Below, piece by piece: positions 40,106 through 50,635 of a stretch of DNA of 64,000 nt. The notes beneath the pieces are model-generated. The model was not told the DNA's origin, ran no database searches, and saw nothing but the letters and a program-made list of their open reading frames with translations. A program made the position numbers and the translations under genes. The stretch comes from Bacteroides sp. (lineage in GTDB: Bacteria; Bacteroidota; Bacteroidia; Bacteroidales; Bacteroidaceae). The stretch covers positions 1 through 64,000 of the forward strand of contig JAJQAY010000011.1 of the NCBI GenBank assembly GCA_021203515.1, read 5' to 3'. Each line of letters starts with the position of its first letter. The first letter of the stretch is position 1.

Positions 40106-41236
40106 ATGAAACATACACCTTTCGCCTCCCCCACCGAGCGTCTCGCTTCTTTGGACATACTACGTGGCTTCGACCTTTTCCTGTTGGTCTTCTTTCAACC
40201 GGTATTCGTCTCCTTGGGCCAACGTCTTGGATGGCCTTGGCTAGATAGCGTTCTTTACCAGTTCGACCATGAAGTGTGGGTCGGTTTTCGGTTTTGGGAT
40301 TTGGTGATGCCTTTATTCCTTTTTATGACAGGCGCATCTATGCCTTTTTCCTTTTCCAAGTTTAAAAACACCCCGGATAAAGGTTCTGTCTACCGGAAGA
40401 TTTTAAAGCGTTTTGTCCTGCTGTTCATCTTTGGCATGATAGTGCAAGGAAATTTGTTGGGATTGGATCCGAAACATCTTTATCTATACACCAATACGTT
40501 GCAAGCTATCGCTACCGGCTATCTGATAGCTGCTATCATCTTGCTGCATTGTTCTTTAAAATGGCAAATCATTGCGACTGCACTGCTTTTAGTGATTTAC
40601 TGGATACCGATGACTTTTTGCGGAGATTTTACACCGGAAGGCAATTTTGCAGAATACGTAGACCGGTTTATACTGGGAAGGTACCGGGATGGAGTATATT
40701 GGAACGAAGACGGCACATGAAGCTTTTCACCCCATTACAGCTATACATGGATATGGAGTAGCCTGACCTTTGGAGTCACCGTTATGCTAGGAACATTTGC
40801 CGGAAAGATTATGAAGGCAGGGAAAGAAAACCGTCGGCGTGTAGTGCAAACGTTATTTCTCATAGGATTGGGACTGATTGGCATTGCAATGCTTTGGAGT
40901 TTTCAGATGCCGGTTATTAAACGCTTGTGGACATGCAGCATGACTCTTCTTTCGGGTGGTTACTGCTTCCTGCTGATGGCCTTGTTCTACTATTGGATAG
41001 ACTATAAGGGCCATGGCAAAGGACTAAATTGGCTACGGATATATGGCATGAATTCTATTACGGCTTATCTGTTGGGTGAAGTGGTCAACTTCCGATGTAC
41101 AGCCGCATCCGTCAGCTATGGATTGGAACAATATCTGGGCAATTATTACCCGGTGTGGCTCACATTTGCCAATTATCTGATTGTCTTCTTTATTCTGCGA
41201 ATGATGTATAAGCAGAAAGTGTTTTTAAAAATATAA
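40106..41236 (+). pseudogene. DUF5009/HGSNAT-like membrane acyltransferase homologue, one nonsense change
   Basis: The N-terminus ERLASLDILRGFDLFLLV followed by many hydrophobic helices (WDLVMPLFLFMTGASMPFS; LNWLRIYGMNSITAYLLGE) matches the multi-pass family related to heparan-alpha-glucosaminide N-acetyltransferase. A single TGA at 40718-40720 lies where TGG is expected (DGT[W]SFSP), and the same frame continues to 41236. The family is common in Bacteroides glycan loci, but its reaction is not well established in bacteria. Only the first half would be made. Confidence 0.8.
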
Positions 41237-41256
41237 ACTTTATTATACCGATGATT

Positions 41257-44200
41257 ATGAAACAACAACTGATAACATGGGTTCTTATCCTCTTCATGGC
41301 AGGATTGGATGCTATTGCACAAAATAAGCCATGCGATACCTACCGCTACGAGGTGCCACAAACGTCATGGGAAGAGTCTTTTGGCAACCATCGGGCAGTG
41401 TTGCAGGTGAACAATCCGGCACAGATCATCTCCCTGGACTTTACCTGGCGCCGTCCCGACAAGGATGTAGACCAAAGCCAACTGCTGATTATCAATGCCG
41501 CTACGGGGGATACCGTACAGAATATCAGGCGAATGGAAGTAAACAACGAAACATGTCGGCTTCTTTTCGGTCCGGTGCACGATAAAGATATCTATCATTT
41601 CTATTATTTGCCTTACCGGGTACAGCATGAATATGGCTTCTGCGGAGGAGGCTATTTGCCTCGCGAACATGCTCCTGAAGCAACCTGGTTGGCACAGACG
41701 GAAAATCCAAAGAAGTTTCCGCAAGCAGAGGTTTTGAAAGTAGAGTCACGTACAGCGTTCGACAGTTTCTATCCGATGGAAGTAGCTGCCACGAAAGCGG
41801 AAGAAAAACATATACAGAGAAGCATTCGGAAGCTTTTTATCTTTTTCCTGAGGATAGAAAGAACCCTATTCGGATGCGAAACAAAATTCCATTAAGGTGG
41901 CTGGGCCATCGTCAAGGAGATGCTTTCACCAGCGAAACGGTTCCTAACGAATATTATGTTTTTTCAGGTTGGCGTGTGGGCAGCAAAGAAAGCGGTAAAT
42001 AAAATAGCCTACAAGATTTCGGATCTGAAATGTGGAGGAGAAACTATTCCTGCCACTGCTATCACTTGCTTCAATGTGGAAGGTACGGACCCTTATGGAA
42101 AATACTTCCGGAAAGAGCTTAATATTGACAAAGGCCATGTGCAGGCATTATGGTTCGGCATAGATATTCCCTCTGCGCAAAAGCAGGGAGTGTATGAAGG
42201 AACTCTGCAAATTCTGGATACCGATGGAAATCAAGAAGCGATACCTCTTCGCATTCGTATCTCGGGCGAACCTCTTGCCGATCGTGGCGACAATGAACTA
42301 TGGAGGCACAGCCGCCTCCGGTGGTTAAATTCAACTTTAGGCATCGCCGATACATCGACTCATCCTTATACGCCTCTTACTGTGGCGGAGAATACTATCA
42401 GTTGTCTGGGACGTACAGTAACGGTAAATGAAGAAACCGGGTTGCCTGCACAAATCTCATCATGGGGTATGGATGTACTCACGGGTCCGGTACGTTTCAT
42501 CATCCAAACTGCCAATGGGGTAAAAACTCTGAAAGCCACTCCGGTGATGACGGAACAGATCGGAGGGCACGTCGCAGGCAATTGGGCTGCCGAAGATGAA
42601 GAGCTGAGTATTTCGTGTAAGGGAGTCATTGAATTTGACGGCTGGATGAGCTACATATACACCCTCATGCCGAAGAAAAAGATAGAGGTGACAGACATCC
42701 GCCTGGAAATCCCGATAAAAGATGAAGTAGGTTCCTATTTTCTCGGTATGGGACTTCCGGGGACAGGAAACTCCCCAACAATATGAAGGAAAGTGAGATG
42801 CGCCTGAAAAGACAGTCAATCATTTTGGAGTATCCATTCCTACCTCAAAAGAACAACAATGGCTATGGCCGTTCGATAGTTTCTGGATTGGGAACGAACA
42901 TGCGGGACTTCATTGCGAGTTCAGAGGAGGCACTTATAGCGGACTCTTATTAAACCTTTATCGCCCGGCCTATCCGGACAGTTGGTATAACGGGGGAAAA
43001 GGCGGTTTCTCTGTGCATCGTAAATCCGGTGAGACGGTAGCGGCGGCCTATAGCGGCCAACGTACGCTGGAAGCGGGCAAGGCTATTACATTTGATTTCG
43101 CCATGATTATTACCCCGGTGAGACCATTGGATATGAAAGGGCAGTTTACTAACCGTTATTACCACAACGGTCCCAAACCTGCTCCTACCCAAGCGGATGT
43201 TGAAGCAGGTGTACGCATTATTAATGTACATCAAGGCAACCCTTACAATCCGTTTATCAATTATCCGTTTTTGACTGTGGACAAGCTGAAGAAGTTTACC
43301 AGTGAATGGCATGGGAAGGGATGCAAAGTAAAGCTATATTATACTCTGCGGGAACTGACTAATGCCGTATCGGAAATATTGGCTATCCGTAGCTTGGGAC
43401 ATGAAATTCTGCGAGGAGGCGATGGGAAAGGATATGCCTGGCTGCGCGAGCATCTTGTGACAGATTATACCCCCAATGGTATGAACATTTTGAGTATGAC
43501 AGCAAACAAGGGATTGCTGCCGACGCAGCTATTCTGACAGCTGAAAGAGATTCCCGATGGTATAATTATTACATCGAGGGATTAGCTTGGATGGTTCGCA
43601 ATCTGGACATCGACGGCATCTATCTGGATGATGTGTCTTTTGACCGTCGGATACTAAAACGGGTGCGCCGTGCCATGGAAAGTGTTAAGCCAGGCTGCCT
43701 CATTGATTTACATTCGAATACCGGCTTCTCCCGCGGACCCGCTAACCAATATGCAGAGCTTTCCCCTACGTAGATAAGTTATGGTTTGGTGAAAGCTTCT
43801 TATACAATAAGATGACCCCTGCCAATTGGCTAGTCGAATCATCCGGAATTCCGTTTGGATTGACAGGAGATATGCTTTATAGAGGAGGAAATCGTTGGTT
43901 GGAAATGCAGTATGGAATGACAGTACGCTATCCGTGGTTTACGGAAGGAGTCAACTGTGACCCACGGCCGGTATGGAAGATATGGGATGAGTTCGGAATA
44001 GCCGATGCCGCCATGCTTGGTTTTTGGGAGCAGCAACCTGCCGTTTCTACTTCGGATGAAGCGGTGAAAGTGACGGCTTATCGTAAACAGGGGCGGTCTT
44101 GTTGTCAGTAGGCAACTATTCGGATGCAATGAAAACTGTTCGTCTAAACGTAGATTGGAAACAACTCGGGCTTAATCCGGCGAAGGTGAAACTAAAAGCT

Positions 44201-44296
44201 CCTGCGATTAAAGATATGCAGGAAGCAAACAATTGGAATGTTAATGATGAGATTAAAGTGGCGCCGAGACAAGGATGGTTGATTTATATGGAATAA
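41257..44296 (+). pseudogene. DUF6067-like glycoside hydrolase-related protein, seven lesions
   Basis: A signal peptide (MKQQLITWVLILFMAGLDAIA) precedes a long secreted protein containing LRWLNSTLGIAD, a hydrolase-like core (IDGIYLDDVSFDRR; LWFGESFLYNK) and an Ig-like end. It resembles the GH123-related/DUF6067 proteins of Bacteroides. I infer these breaks: lost C near 41827, extra T near 41962, extra G near 42758, TGA at 42794-42796 (TGG expected), lost C near 43475, lost T near 43762 and lost T near 44098. Every segment between breaks reads as good protein, so the ancestor was a full gene. Substrate unknown; family assignment is moderate. Confidence 0.7.
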
Positions 44297-44338
44297 ACTA
44301 AAAAGCTATTTAGGTTGCACTTGAAAACATATCTGTTT

Positions 44339-46150
44339 ATGAGATTGATTAGTGTGTTAATACTGTTGTCAATAGCCGGAATTTCCGGCATTGCCAACGC
44401 ACAGCAAAGAGATACAGTCCGTGTCTCAGATTTTGGAGCATATCCGTATACGTATGAGAATTGCATAGTTCGCTTGCAGGAAGCCATCAGTGAATGTAAA
44501 CGAAGTGGTGCTCGCGTACTTTTTTTTGAAAAAGGGCGTTATGATATTTGGCCGGAAGGTGCTATCCGCCGAGAATATTTTATATCGAATACATCGACCG
44601 AACAAGAATGTCCCTCCAAGGTGAAAACTATTGGGTTATTATTTGAAGAAATGAGAGACTTGACGGTTGAGGGAAACGGAGCTACACTCATGTTTCATGG
44701 CAAGATGACAACTATCGCCTTTGAACACTGTGAGAACTTAATATTTAAAGACCTGCATATCGATTTTGAGCGTCCTGCCGGATCGGAAATGACATTTACC
44801 CGCGTGGAAGGTAGTGAAGTGGAAGTTGCCGTACATCGTGATACACGTTATGAAATAGTGAATGGACGGATGAACCTCTATGGTGAAGGATGGCGTTCAA
44901 ATAAAAATCATTGTATAGAATATAATCCCACCGACAGTACTTTCCGTTACAGCCAGGGATGGAATATACTTTCCGCTGCGGAGGCGAAAGAGATAAAACC
45001 GAGCACAGTACGCTTTCATGTTCCGGAAGGATTCTGTCCGAAAGTAGGCAATACTTTGACAATTCGCGACATTATCCGTGATCAGGTGGGATGGTTCATC
45101 CTCGAAAGTCGAAACATCACTCTCAGCCAAGTACAAATGCACTATATGCACGGATTAGGCATAGTGAGCCAATATACTCGAAACATAACAATGGACAGAG
45201 TGAAATGTATGCCGCGTGAGGGTAGTGATAGACTACTGGCTGCTTCTGCGGATATGATGCATTTTTCCGGATGTAGCGGAAAGGTGAAGATAGACAGATG
45301 CTATTTTGCAGGAGCTCAAGATGATCCAATTAATGTGCATGGCACAAATCTACGTATTGTTGAGAAGATTGACAGGCATACGGTAAAGCTACGTTTTATG
45401 CACGGGCAGAGCTACGGTTATAATGCCTACTCTAAAGAAGATACTGTCGCTTTTGTGGGAACATCTACGATGGAAAGGTTCGCTTTCACCCGTATCGTTT
45501 CAACAAAGCGGCTGACAGATCGTATCGTGGAAGTTACTTTCGACCGTGATATCCCTCAAGAGTTAGAGCTAAATCATGATTGCGTAGAGAATATCAGTTG
45601 TACACCCGAGGTCGAGATTCAGAATTGCTATTTTACAAGAACCAGCACCAGGGGAACTTTGGTAACCACTCCCCGAAAAGTAATTATTGCGAATAATACA
45701 TACTACAAAACGGGTATGAGTGCCATTCTTATTGAGGGAGATGCTGAAGGCTGGTACGAATCGGGACCGGTAAAAGATGTTTTAATTCAGAATAATACTT
45801 TCATAGGTTGTGCTTATAGTGGCGGTCCCGGCAATGCGGTCATTGCATTGCATCCTTCCAATACGATAGTAAATGCAGATTGTCCGGTACATAAAAACGT
45901 GCGTATCATAGGCAATACTTTCCAAACATTCGGAAATCCCGTCCTTTTTGCCAAAAGTACAGAAGGGTTAATTTTCAAAGAAAACAGAGTGGTATCTACT
46001 TCGCCTTCCGGTGATATTCCCTACAAACCTGTTTTCATATTGAACGGTTCTAAAAATGTGAGCATCAAAGACAATCTTTTAAAAGGCAGTTTTCAGGACA
46101 ATGTCGATTTCAGGAATATGAAACGGAAGCATATTCGTACCGACTTTTAA
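44339..46150 (+). CDS. GH110-type alpha-1,3-galactosidase
   Basis: A secreted right-handed beta-helix enzyme of about 603 residues (signal peptide LISVLILLSIAGISGIANA). The segments CYFAGAQDDPINVHGTNLRI and TSTRGTLVTTPRKVIIANN, with the GMSAILIEGDAEGWYESGP stretch, are characteristic of GH110. Family enzymes remove terminal alpha-1,3-linked galactose, notably from blood-group B antigens. I use ATG 44339, which starts the signal peptide, over an upstream TTG. The frame is intact although its neighbours are broken. The stop overlaps the next gene's possible start (TAATG). Confidence 0.87.
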   Translation: MRLISVLILLSIAGISGIANAQQRDTVRVSDFGAYPYTYENCIVRLQEAISECKRSGARVLFFEKGRYDIWPEGAIRREYFISNTSTEQECPSKVKTIGLLFEEMRDLTVEGNGATLMFHGKMTTIAFEHCENLIFKDLHIDFERPAGSEMTFTRVEGSEVEVAVHRDTRYEIVNGRMNLYGEGWRSNKNHCIEYNPTDSTFRYSQGWNILSAAEAKEIKPSTVRFHVPEGFCPKVGNTLTIRDIIRDQVGWFILESRNITLSQVQMHYMHGLGIVSQYTRNITMDRVKCMPREGSDRLLAASADMMHFSGCSGKVKIDRCYFAGAQDDPINVHGTNLRIVEKIDRHTVKLRFMHGQSYGYNAYSKEDTVAFVGTSTMERFAFTRIVSTKRLTDRIVEVTFDRDIPQELELNHDCVENISCTPEVEIQNCYFTRTSTRGTLVTTPRKVIIANNTYYKTGMSAILIEGDAEGWYESGPVKDVLIQNNTFIGCAYSGGPGNAVIALHPSNTIVNADCPVHKNVRIIGNTFQTFGNPVLFAKSTEGLIFKENRVVSTSPSGDIPYKPVFILNGSKNVSIKDNLLKGSFQDNVDFRNMKRKHIRTDF

Positions 46151-46170
46151 TGATTAATGTAAATAGCTAT

Positions 46171-47238
46171 ATGAAATACATATATTTAATATTCATCTTC
46201 TCTTTTCCATTGTTTGTTTTTGGACAAACAGATAAGAATTTGAAGTTGGCAGAAAAAGCTAGTATAGAGGATTATGACCGTACCGTATATGTAGTGGAGC
46301 ATAATTATGCCGGTTTCAATGCAAAAGTAACAGAATCGAACCATAGTCGGTATATTTATTTACGGGACTCACTAAGGCAAAATGTATTGAATGGCGGAAA
46401 TGCTTTTGGCGCTACATTGATATATGTGCGAATGTTTAATGATGCACATCTAAATATTATGCCTTGGAATAGTAAAGTAACTGATTTTTCCGGATATACA
46501 AGAGGATATACACCTCGCTTCATCGCACGGCATGTAAATGACTCCACTTTTCTGATACGGGCAAAAAGCTTTGAAACAGTGTATATTGATACAATAAAGC
46601 AATATGTAAACTTGTATAAACAATCGGGATGTCCTAACTTAATTATTGATTTACGAGGCAACGGAGGAGGAATTGATAGGGCATACAAGCCATTATTACG
46701 TCTAATATATGATCGCAAAGGTTTGGGTGATGGAGTTGCTTATTATTCGACACCGGACAATATTGCCATGCTGGAACAGTATGGAGAAAAAGCGGTGGAT
46801 ATTTCCTTAAGAAAGTGGTTGAAACAGTTATGTGAGAAACTGGAAAGTCATCCGAGGGAGTTTGTAGGAGACTCTACTTACGTAATCGAGTATGATTCTA
46901 TTCATACATATCCACGTAAAGTAGGCATTATTACAGATACTCTAGTGGGAAGTAGTGCCGAACAGTTTGTTATTGAAGCCAAAATTGTTTGCTCCCGCTT
47001 GACTGTTTATGGACGAAATACGGCAGGTGGACTCGATTACTCAAATCCGGGCCGGACGCTCCTTCCTTGCGGACTTACTCTGCGTTATCCGATGTCGTGC
47101 TCGTTCAGAGTAATAAAAGGTAGAGGGATAGATGATACCGGAATAATTCCGGACGTGCCTGTTTCGTTACCTATTCCTTCTGAATTGACCGATAATCTGG
47201 ATGAATGGACTCTATGGGTTGCCAAAGAGTTACAGTGA
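46171..47238 (+). CDS. S41 family peptidase (tail-specific-protease-like)
   Basis: A signal peptide (YIYLIFIFSFPLFVFG) leads into an S41 fold with DLRGNGGG and the nucleophile region VGSSAEQFVI, then GRNTAGGLDYSNPG. S41 enzymes are periplasmic serine endopeptidases. It lacks an obvious PDZ domain, as do many Bacteroides members found in glycan loci. ATG 46150 would overlap the GH110 stop and add seven residues; I prefer 46171 because it starts the signal peptide, though coupling from 46150 is plausible. Intact. Confidence 0.76.
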   Translation: MKYIYLIFIFSFPLFVFGQTDKNLKLAEKASIEDYDRTVYVVEHNYAGFNAKVTESNHSRYIYLRDSLRQNVLNGGNAFGATLIYVRMFNDAHLNIMPWNSKVTDFSGYTRGYTPRFIARHVNDSTFLIRAKSFETVYIDTIKQYVNLYKQSGCPNLIIDLRGNGGGIDRAYKPLLRLIYDRKGLGDGVAYYSTPDNIAMLEQYGEKAVDISLRKWLKQLCEKLESHPREFVGDSTYVIEYDSIHTYPRKVGIITDTLVGSSAEQFVIEAKIVCSRLTVYGRNTAGGLDYSNPGRTLLPCGLTLRYPMSCSFRVIKGRGIDDTGIIPDVPVSLPIPSELTDNLDEWTLWVAKELQ

Positions 47239-47287
47239 TAAATCAGATATTTATCAAAACCAATTTTTAAACCTCAAAATCAATAGT

Positions 47288-49758
47288 ATGACAACAAAAA
47301 AAAGCTTTATTTATTTCTTATCAGTTCTTTATTGGCCTTGTCCGCAGTCTATGCCGGACAAACAGACTATACACAAGGACTTTCCATTTGGTTTGACACC
47401 CCAAATACCTTGCAGGGACACACTGTCTGGTACGGTTGGAAGGATGAAAACAAACCGGAAACAGCCCGCAATCCGGATGCAGCATGGGAGTCGCAATCAT
47501 TACCTATCGGAAATGGAAATATAGGGGCTAATATTATGGGCTCGGTTGAAGCAGAACGTATTACTTTTAATGAAAAGACACTTTGGCGGGGCGGCCCTAA
47601 TACAGCGAAAGGTACAGATTGTTACTGGAATGTCAATAAGCAATCGGCACATGTCCTGGATGAAATACGTAAAGCATTTACGGAAGGAGACCAGGAAAAA
47701 GCGGAGAGATTGGCAAGAGAGAGTTTTAATAGTGAAGTGCCTTATGAGGCTTATCGGGAAAAGCCTTTTCGCTTCGGTAGTTTCACGACGATGGGCGAAT
47801 TTTATGTGGAAACCGGGCTGAATATAATAGGTATGAGTGACTATAAGCGCATACTGTCCTTGGACTCCGCTATGGCTGTGGTGCAGTTTAAAAAAGATAA
47901 TGTGGCGTACCAGCGGAATTATTTTATTTCTTATCCTGCCAACGTACTGGTTATTCGCTTTAGTGCCGACCAACCGGGTAAGCAGAATCTGACATTCAGC
48001 TATGCCCCTAATCCTGTATCGACAGGCAGTATGGCGGCTGACGGCGATAATGGGTTGGTTTATTCAGCCTCATTGGATAATAATGGAATGCAATATGTAG
48101 TCCGTATTCAAGCGGAGGCAAAAGGTGGAACATTGGTAAATGCAAATGGAAAGCTTACCGCGAAAGGAGCAGATGAAGTGATCTTTTATATTACTGCGGA
48201 TACTGATTATCAGGCAAATTTTACTCCTGACTTTAAGAATCCGAAAACGTATGTGGGCGTAAATCCTGCTGAAACAACTCGTCAATGGATAGATAATGCG
48301 GTGGCAAAAGGCTATGCGCCTTTGTTGAACGAACATTATCAGGATTATGCTGCGTTGTTCAACCGGGTGAAGTTAAGTTTGAATCCAACGATGAAAGGTG
48401 AGAATTTACCAACCGGACAGCGATTGAAAAATTATCGGAAGGGGCAATCTGATTATTATCTAGAAGAACTCTATTATCAATTCGGCCGTTATCTTCTGAT
48501 TGCAAGTTCCCGTCCGGGTAATATGCCGGCTAATTTGCAAGGTATCTGGCATAATAATGTCGATGATCCTTGGCGTATTGATTATCATAATAACATAAAT
48601 ATTCAGATGAATTATTGGCCTGCCTGTTCTACAAACTTGGAGGAATGTATGTCGCCGTTAATTGACTTTATCCGCACATTGGTGAAACCGGGCGAGAAAA
48701 CAGCCCAGTCTTATTTCGGTGCAAGAGGCTGGACTGTATCCATCTCCGCTAATATTTTTGGTTTTACTGCACCATTAGAGAGCCAAAATATGTCGTGGAA
48801 CTTTAATCCGATGGCGGGGCCGTGGCTGGCTACTCACATTTGGGAATATTATGATTACACAAGAGATTTGAAATTTTTGAAAGAAACGGGATATGAACTG
48901 ATAAAAAGCAGTGCTGATTTTGCCGTTGACTATTTATGGCATAAGCCGGACGGAACTTACACTGCAGCACCGTCTACCTCACCCGAACATGGTCCTATCG
49001 ATCAGGGAGCTACGTTTGTACATGCCGTAGTGCGCGAAATCTTGTCAGATGCTATCGAAGCGAGTAAAGTGCTGGGAATAGATAAGAAGGAACGTAAGTA
49101 ATGGGAACATGTGCTTTCTAATCTCGTTCCTTATAAGGTAGGTCGTTATGGGCAATTAATGGAATGGTCGGTTGATATCGACGACCCGAAGGATGAGCAC
49201 CGCCATGTAAATCATTTATTCGGACTGCATCCGGGACATACAGTTTCTCCAATCACTACTCCTGAATTGGCGGAAGCTGCCAAGGTGGTATTGGTGCACC
49301 GGGGTGACGGAGCTACCGGTTGGAGCATGGGATGGAAGTTGAACCAATGGGCCCGTTTGCAGGACGGAAATCATGCGTATACCTTATTTGCCAATTTACT
49401 GAAGAACGGTACGCTTGATAACCTGTGGGATACACATCCTCCTTTCCAGATTGATGGAAACTTTGGTGGTACAGCCGGCATTACAGAGATGTTATTGCAA
49501 AGACATATGGGATTTATCCAGCTGCTTCCTGCTTTGCCGGACGCATGGAAAGAAGGTTCTATTCATGGCATATGTGCGAAGGGGAATTTCGAGGTCGATA
49601 TAGCATGGAAGAATGGACTTTTGAAAGAAGCCGCGATCCTGTCAAAATCAGGAGAAAGATGTATCGTAAAATATAGTGGTAAAACTTTATCTTTTAAAAC
49701 TGTGAAAGGACGCAGTTATCAACTTAAATATGATAATAAAGAATTGAAAATAATGTAG
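47288..49758 (+). pseudogene. GH95 family alpha-L-fucosidase, signal-peptide frameshift and internal stop
   Basis: GH95 enzymes release alpha-1,2-linked L-fucose (a few act on galactose). Family signatures are GNMPANLQGIWHNNVDDPW, HNNINIQMNYWP and GGTAGITEMLLQ. Start at ATG 47288 (MTTKKSFIYFLSV). Lesion 1: one T missing near 47323 in the signal peptide; the correct frame (LALSAVYAGQTDYTQG) follows. A TTG at 47332 could start the mature part without a functional signal. Lesion 2: TAA at 49099-49101 (K*WEHVLSNLVPYK, CAA expected), which removes the last 220 residues. Pairing with GH110 suits blood-group B/H glycans. Confidence 0.9.
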
Positions 49759-49761
49759 TAT

Positions 49762-49819
49762 TTGCTGCTGGTCCAAAACTCTAATAGAACCAGATTACAT
49801 ATTTTTAAGGCGGCTTCCG
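49762..49819 (+). repeat. right copy of the 58-bp direct repeat (pckA 3' end)
   Basis: This repeats the pckA 3' end, including its AAGPKL stop codons and the first terminator arm, immediately after GH95. It has 57 of 58 bases identical to 33322-33379. It contains no gene here because no pckA frame leads into it. It marks the right boundary of the island. Confidence 0.9.
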
Positions 49820-49845
49820 ACAACGGAGCCGCTTTTTTTTGTTAG
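49809..49845 (+). terminator. terminator at the right island boundary
   Basis: GCGGCTTCCG / CGGAGCCGC with a bulge, followed by TTTTTTTT. The second arm differs from that at 33380-33401, so the two terminators have different histories beyond the shared first arm. It would stop transcription coming from GH95. Confidence 0.78.
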
Positions 49846-49882
49846 ATTTGTGACGAAGTAATTACTAAATATAATGCAGATT

Positions 49883-50530
49883 ATGAAGAGTTTAAAGTTA
49901 ATGTTATTAGGCGCAGGCCTGTTAATGCTTTGCGGATGCGGTCCGCAAGCACAGAAAGAGAGTGAAAGCACGAGTACCGAAAACGGTAAAGAGAATGCAG
50001 TGATTGAGACGATGATGTCACGTCGCAGCATCCGCAAGTACAAACCGCAAGCTGTTCCACGCGACACCATGCAGATTATCCTGGACTGTGGTATCAACGC
50101 TCCCAACGGACAGAACAAGCAATCTTGGGCGGTACGTGTGGTAGATAATCCGGAATTTATCGACGGACTGACGGAAATTTACAAGAAAGAAAATCCGAAT
50201 GCAGCCAAAGATCCGAACTTCAAGAACATGTTCCGCAATGCCCCCACGGTGGTATTTATCGCGAACGACCCCACTTATGACTTGTCGCAGATAGACTGCG
50301 GATTGCTGGGCGAAAATATGATTCTCTCGGCTTGGTCTATGGGAATAGGTTCTTGCTGTCTGGGTGGCCCCACGCGGTTTATAACCTCTACCCCGGCTGC
50401 TGCCGAATATCTGAAGAAGCTGGATATTCCCGAAGGTTACCAGTTGCTCTATTGCATTGCTTTCGGTTATCCGGACGAAACTCCCGCAGCAAAACCGAGA
50501 GATACGGCGAAAGTGAAGTTCATTGACTGA
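49883..50530 (+). CDS. nitroreductase family lipoprotein
   Basis: A lipoprotein signal (MKSLKLMLLGAGLLMLCGC) is followed by an FMN-dependent nitroreductase domain: SRRSIRKYKPQAV binds the flavin phosphate, and CLGGPTRFI and FGYPDETP occur near the end. Family members reduce quinones or nitro compounds with NAD(P)H, but the substrate is unknown. Placement as an envelope lipoprotein is unusual for this fold but seen in Bacteroides. An ATG at 49874 is also possible. Without the island it would follow pckA directly. Confidence 0.84.
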   Translation: MKSLKLMLLGAGLLMLCGCGPQAQKESESTSTENGKENAVIETMMSRRSIRKYKPQAVPRDTMQIILDCGINAPNGQNKQSWAVRVVDNPEFIDGLTEIYKKENPNAAKDPNFKNMFRNAPTVVFIANDPTYDLSQIDCGLLGENMILSAWSMGIGSCCLGGPTRFITSTPAAAEYLKKLDIPEGYQLLYCIAFGYPDETPAAKPRDTAKVKFID

Positions 50531-50573
50531 GAGGCTAATATCCGAAAGTAACCCTTGTCATTCGGACAACCCA

Positions 50574-50616
50574 TAAAAAAGGAGTGCTCCCCTCGCGGTG
50601 AAGCACTCCTTATTAT
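50574..50616. terminator. bidirectional terminator between the nitroreductase gene and typA
   Basis: The stem AAGGAGTGCT / AGCACTCCTT with a 13-nt loop (50579-50611) is flanked by an A-run on the left and TATTATA on the right, so it can stop both convergent transcripts. Confidence 0.8.
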
Positions 50617-50635
50617 ATATAACAACTGAAACTTA

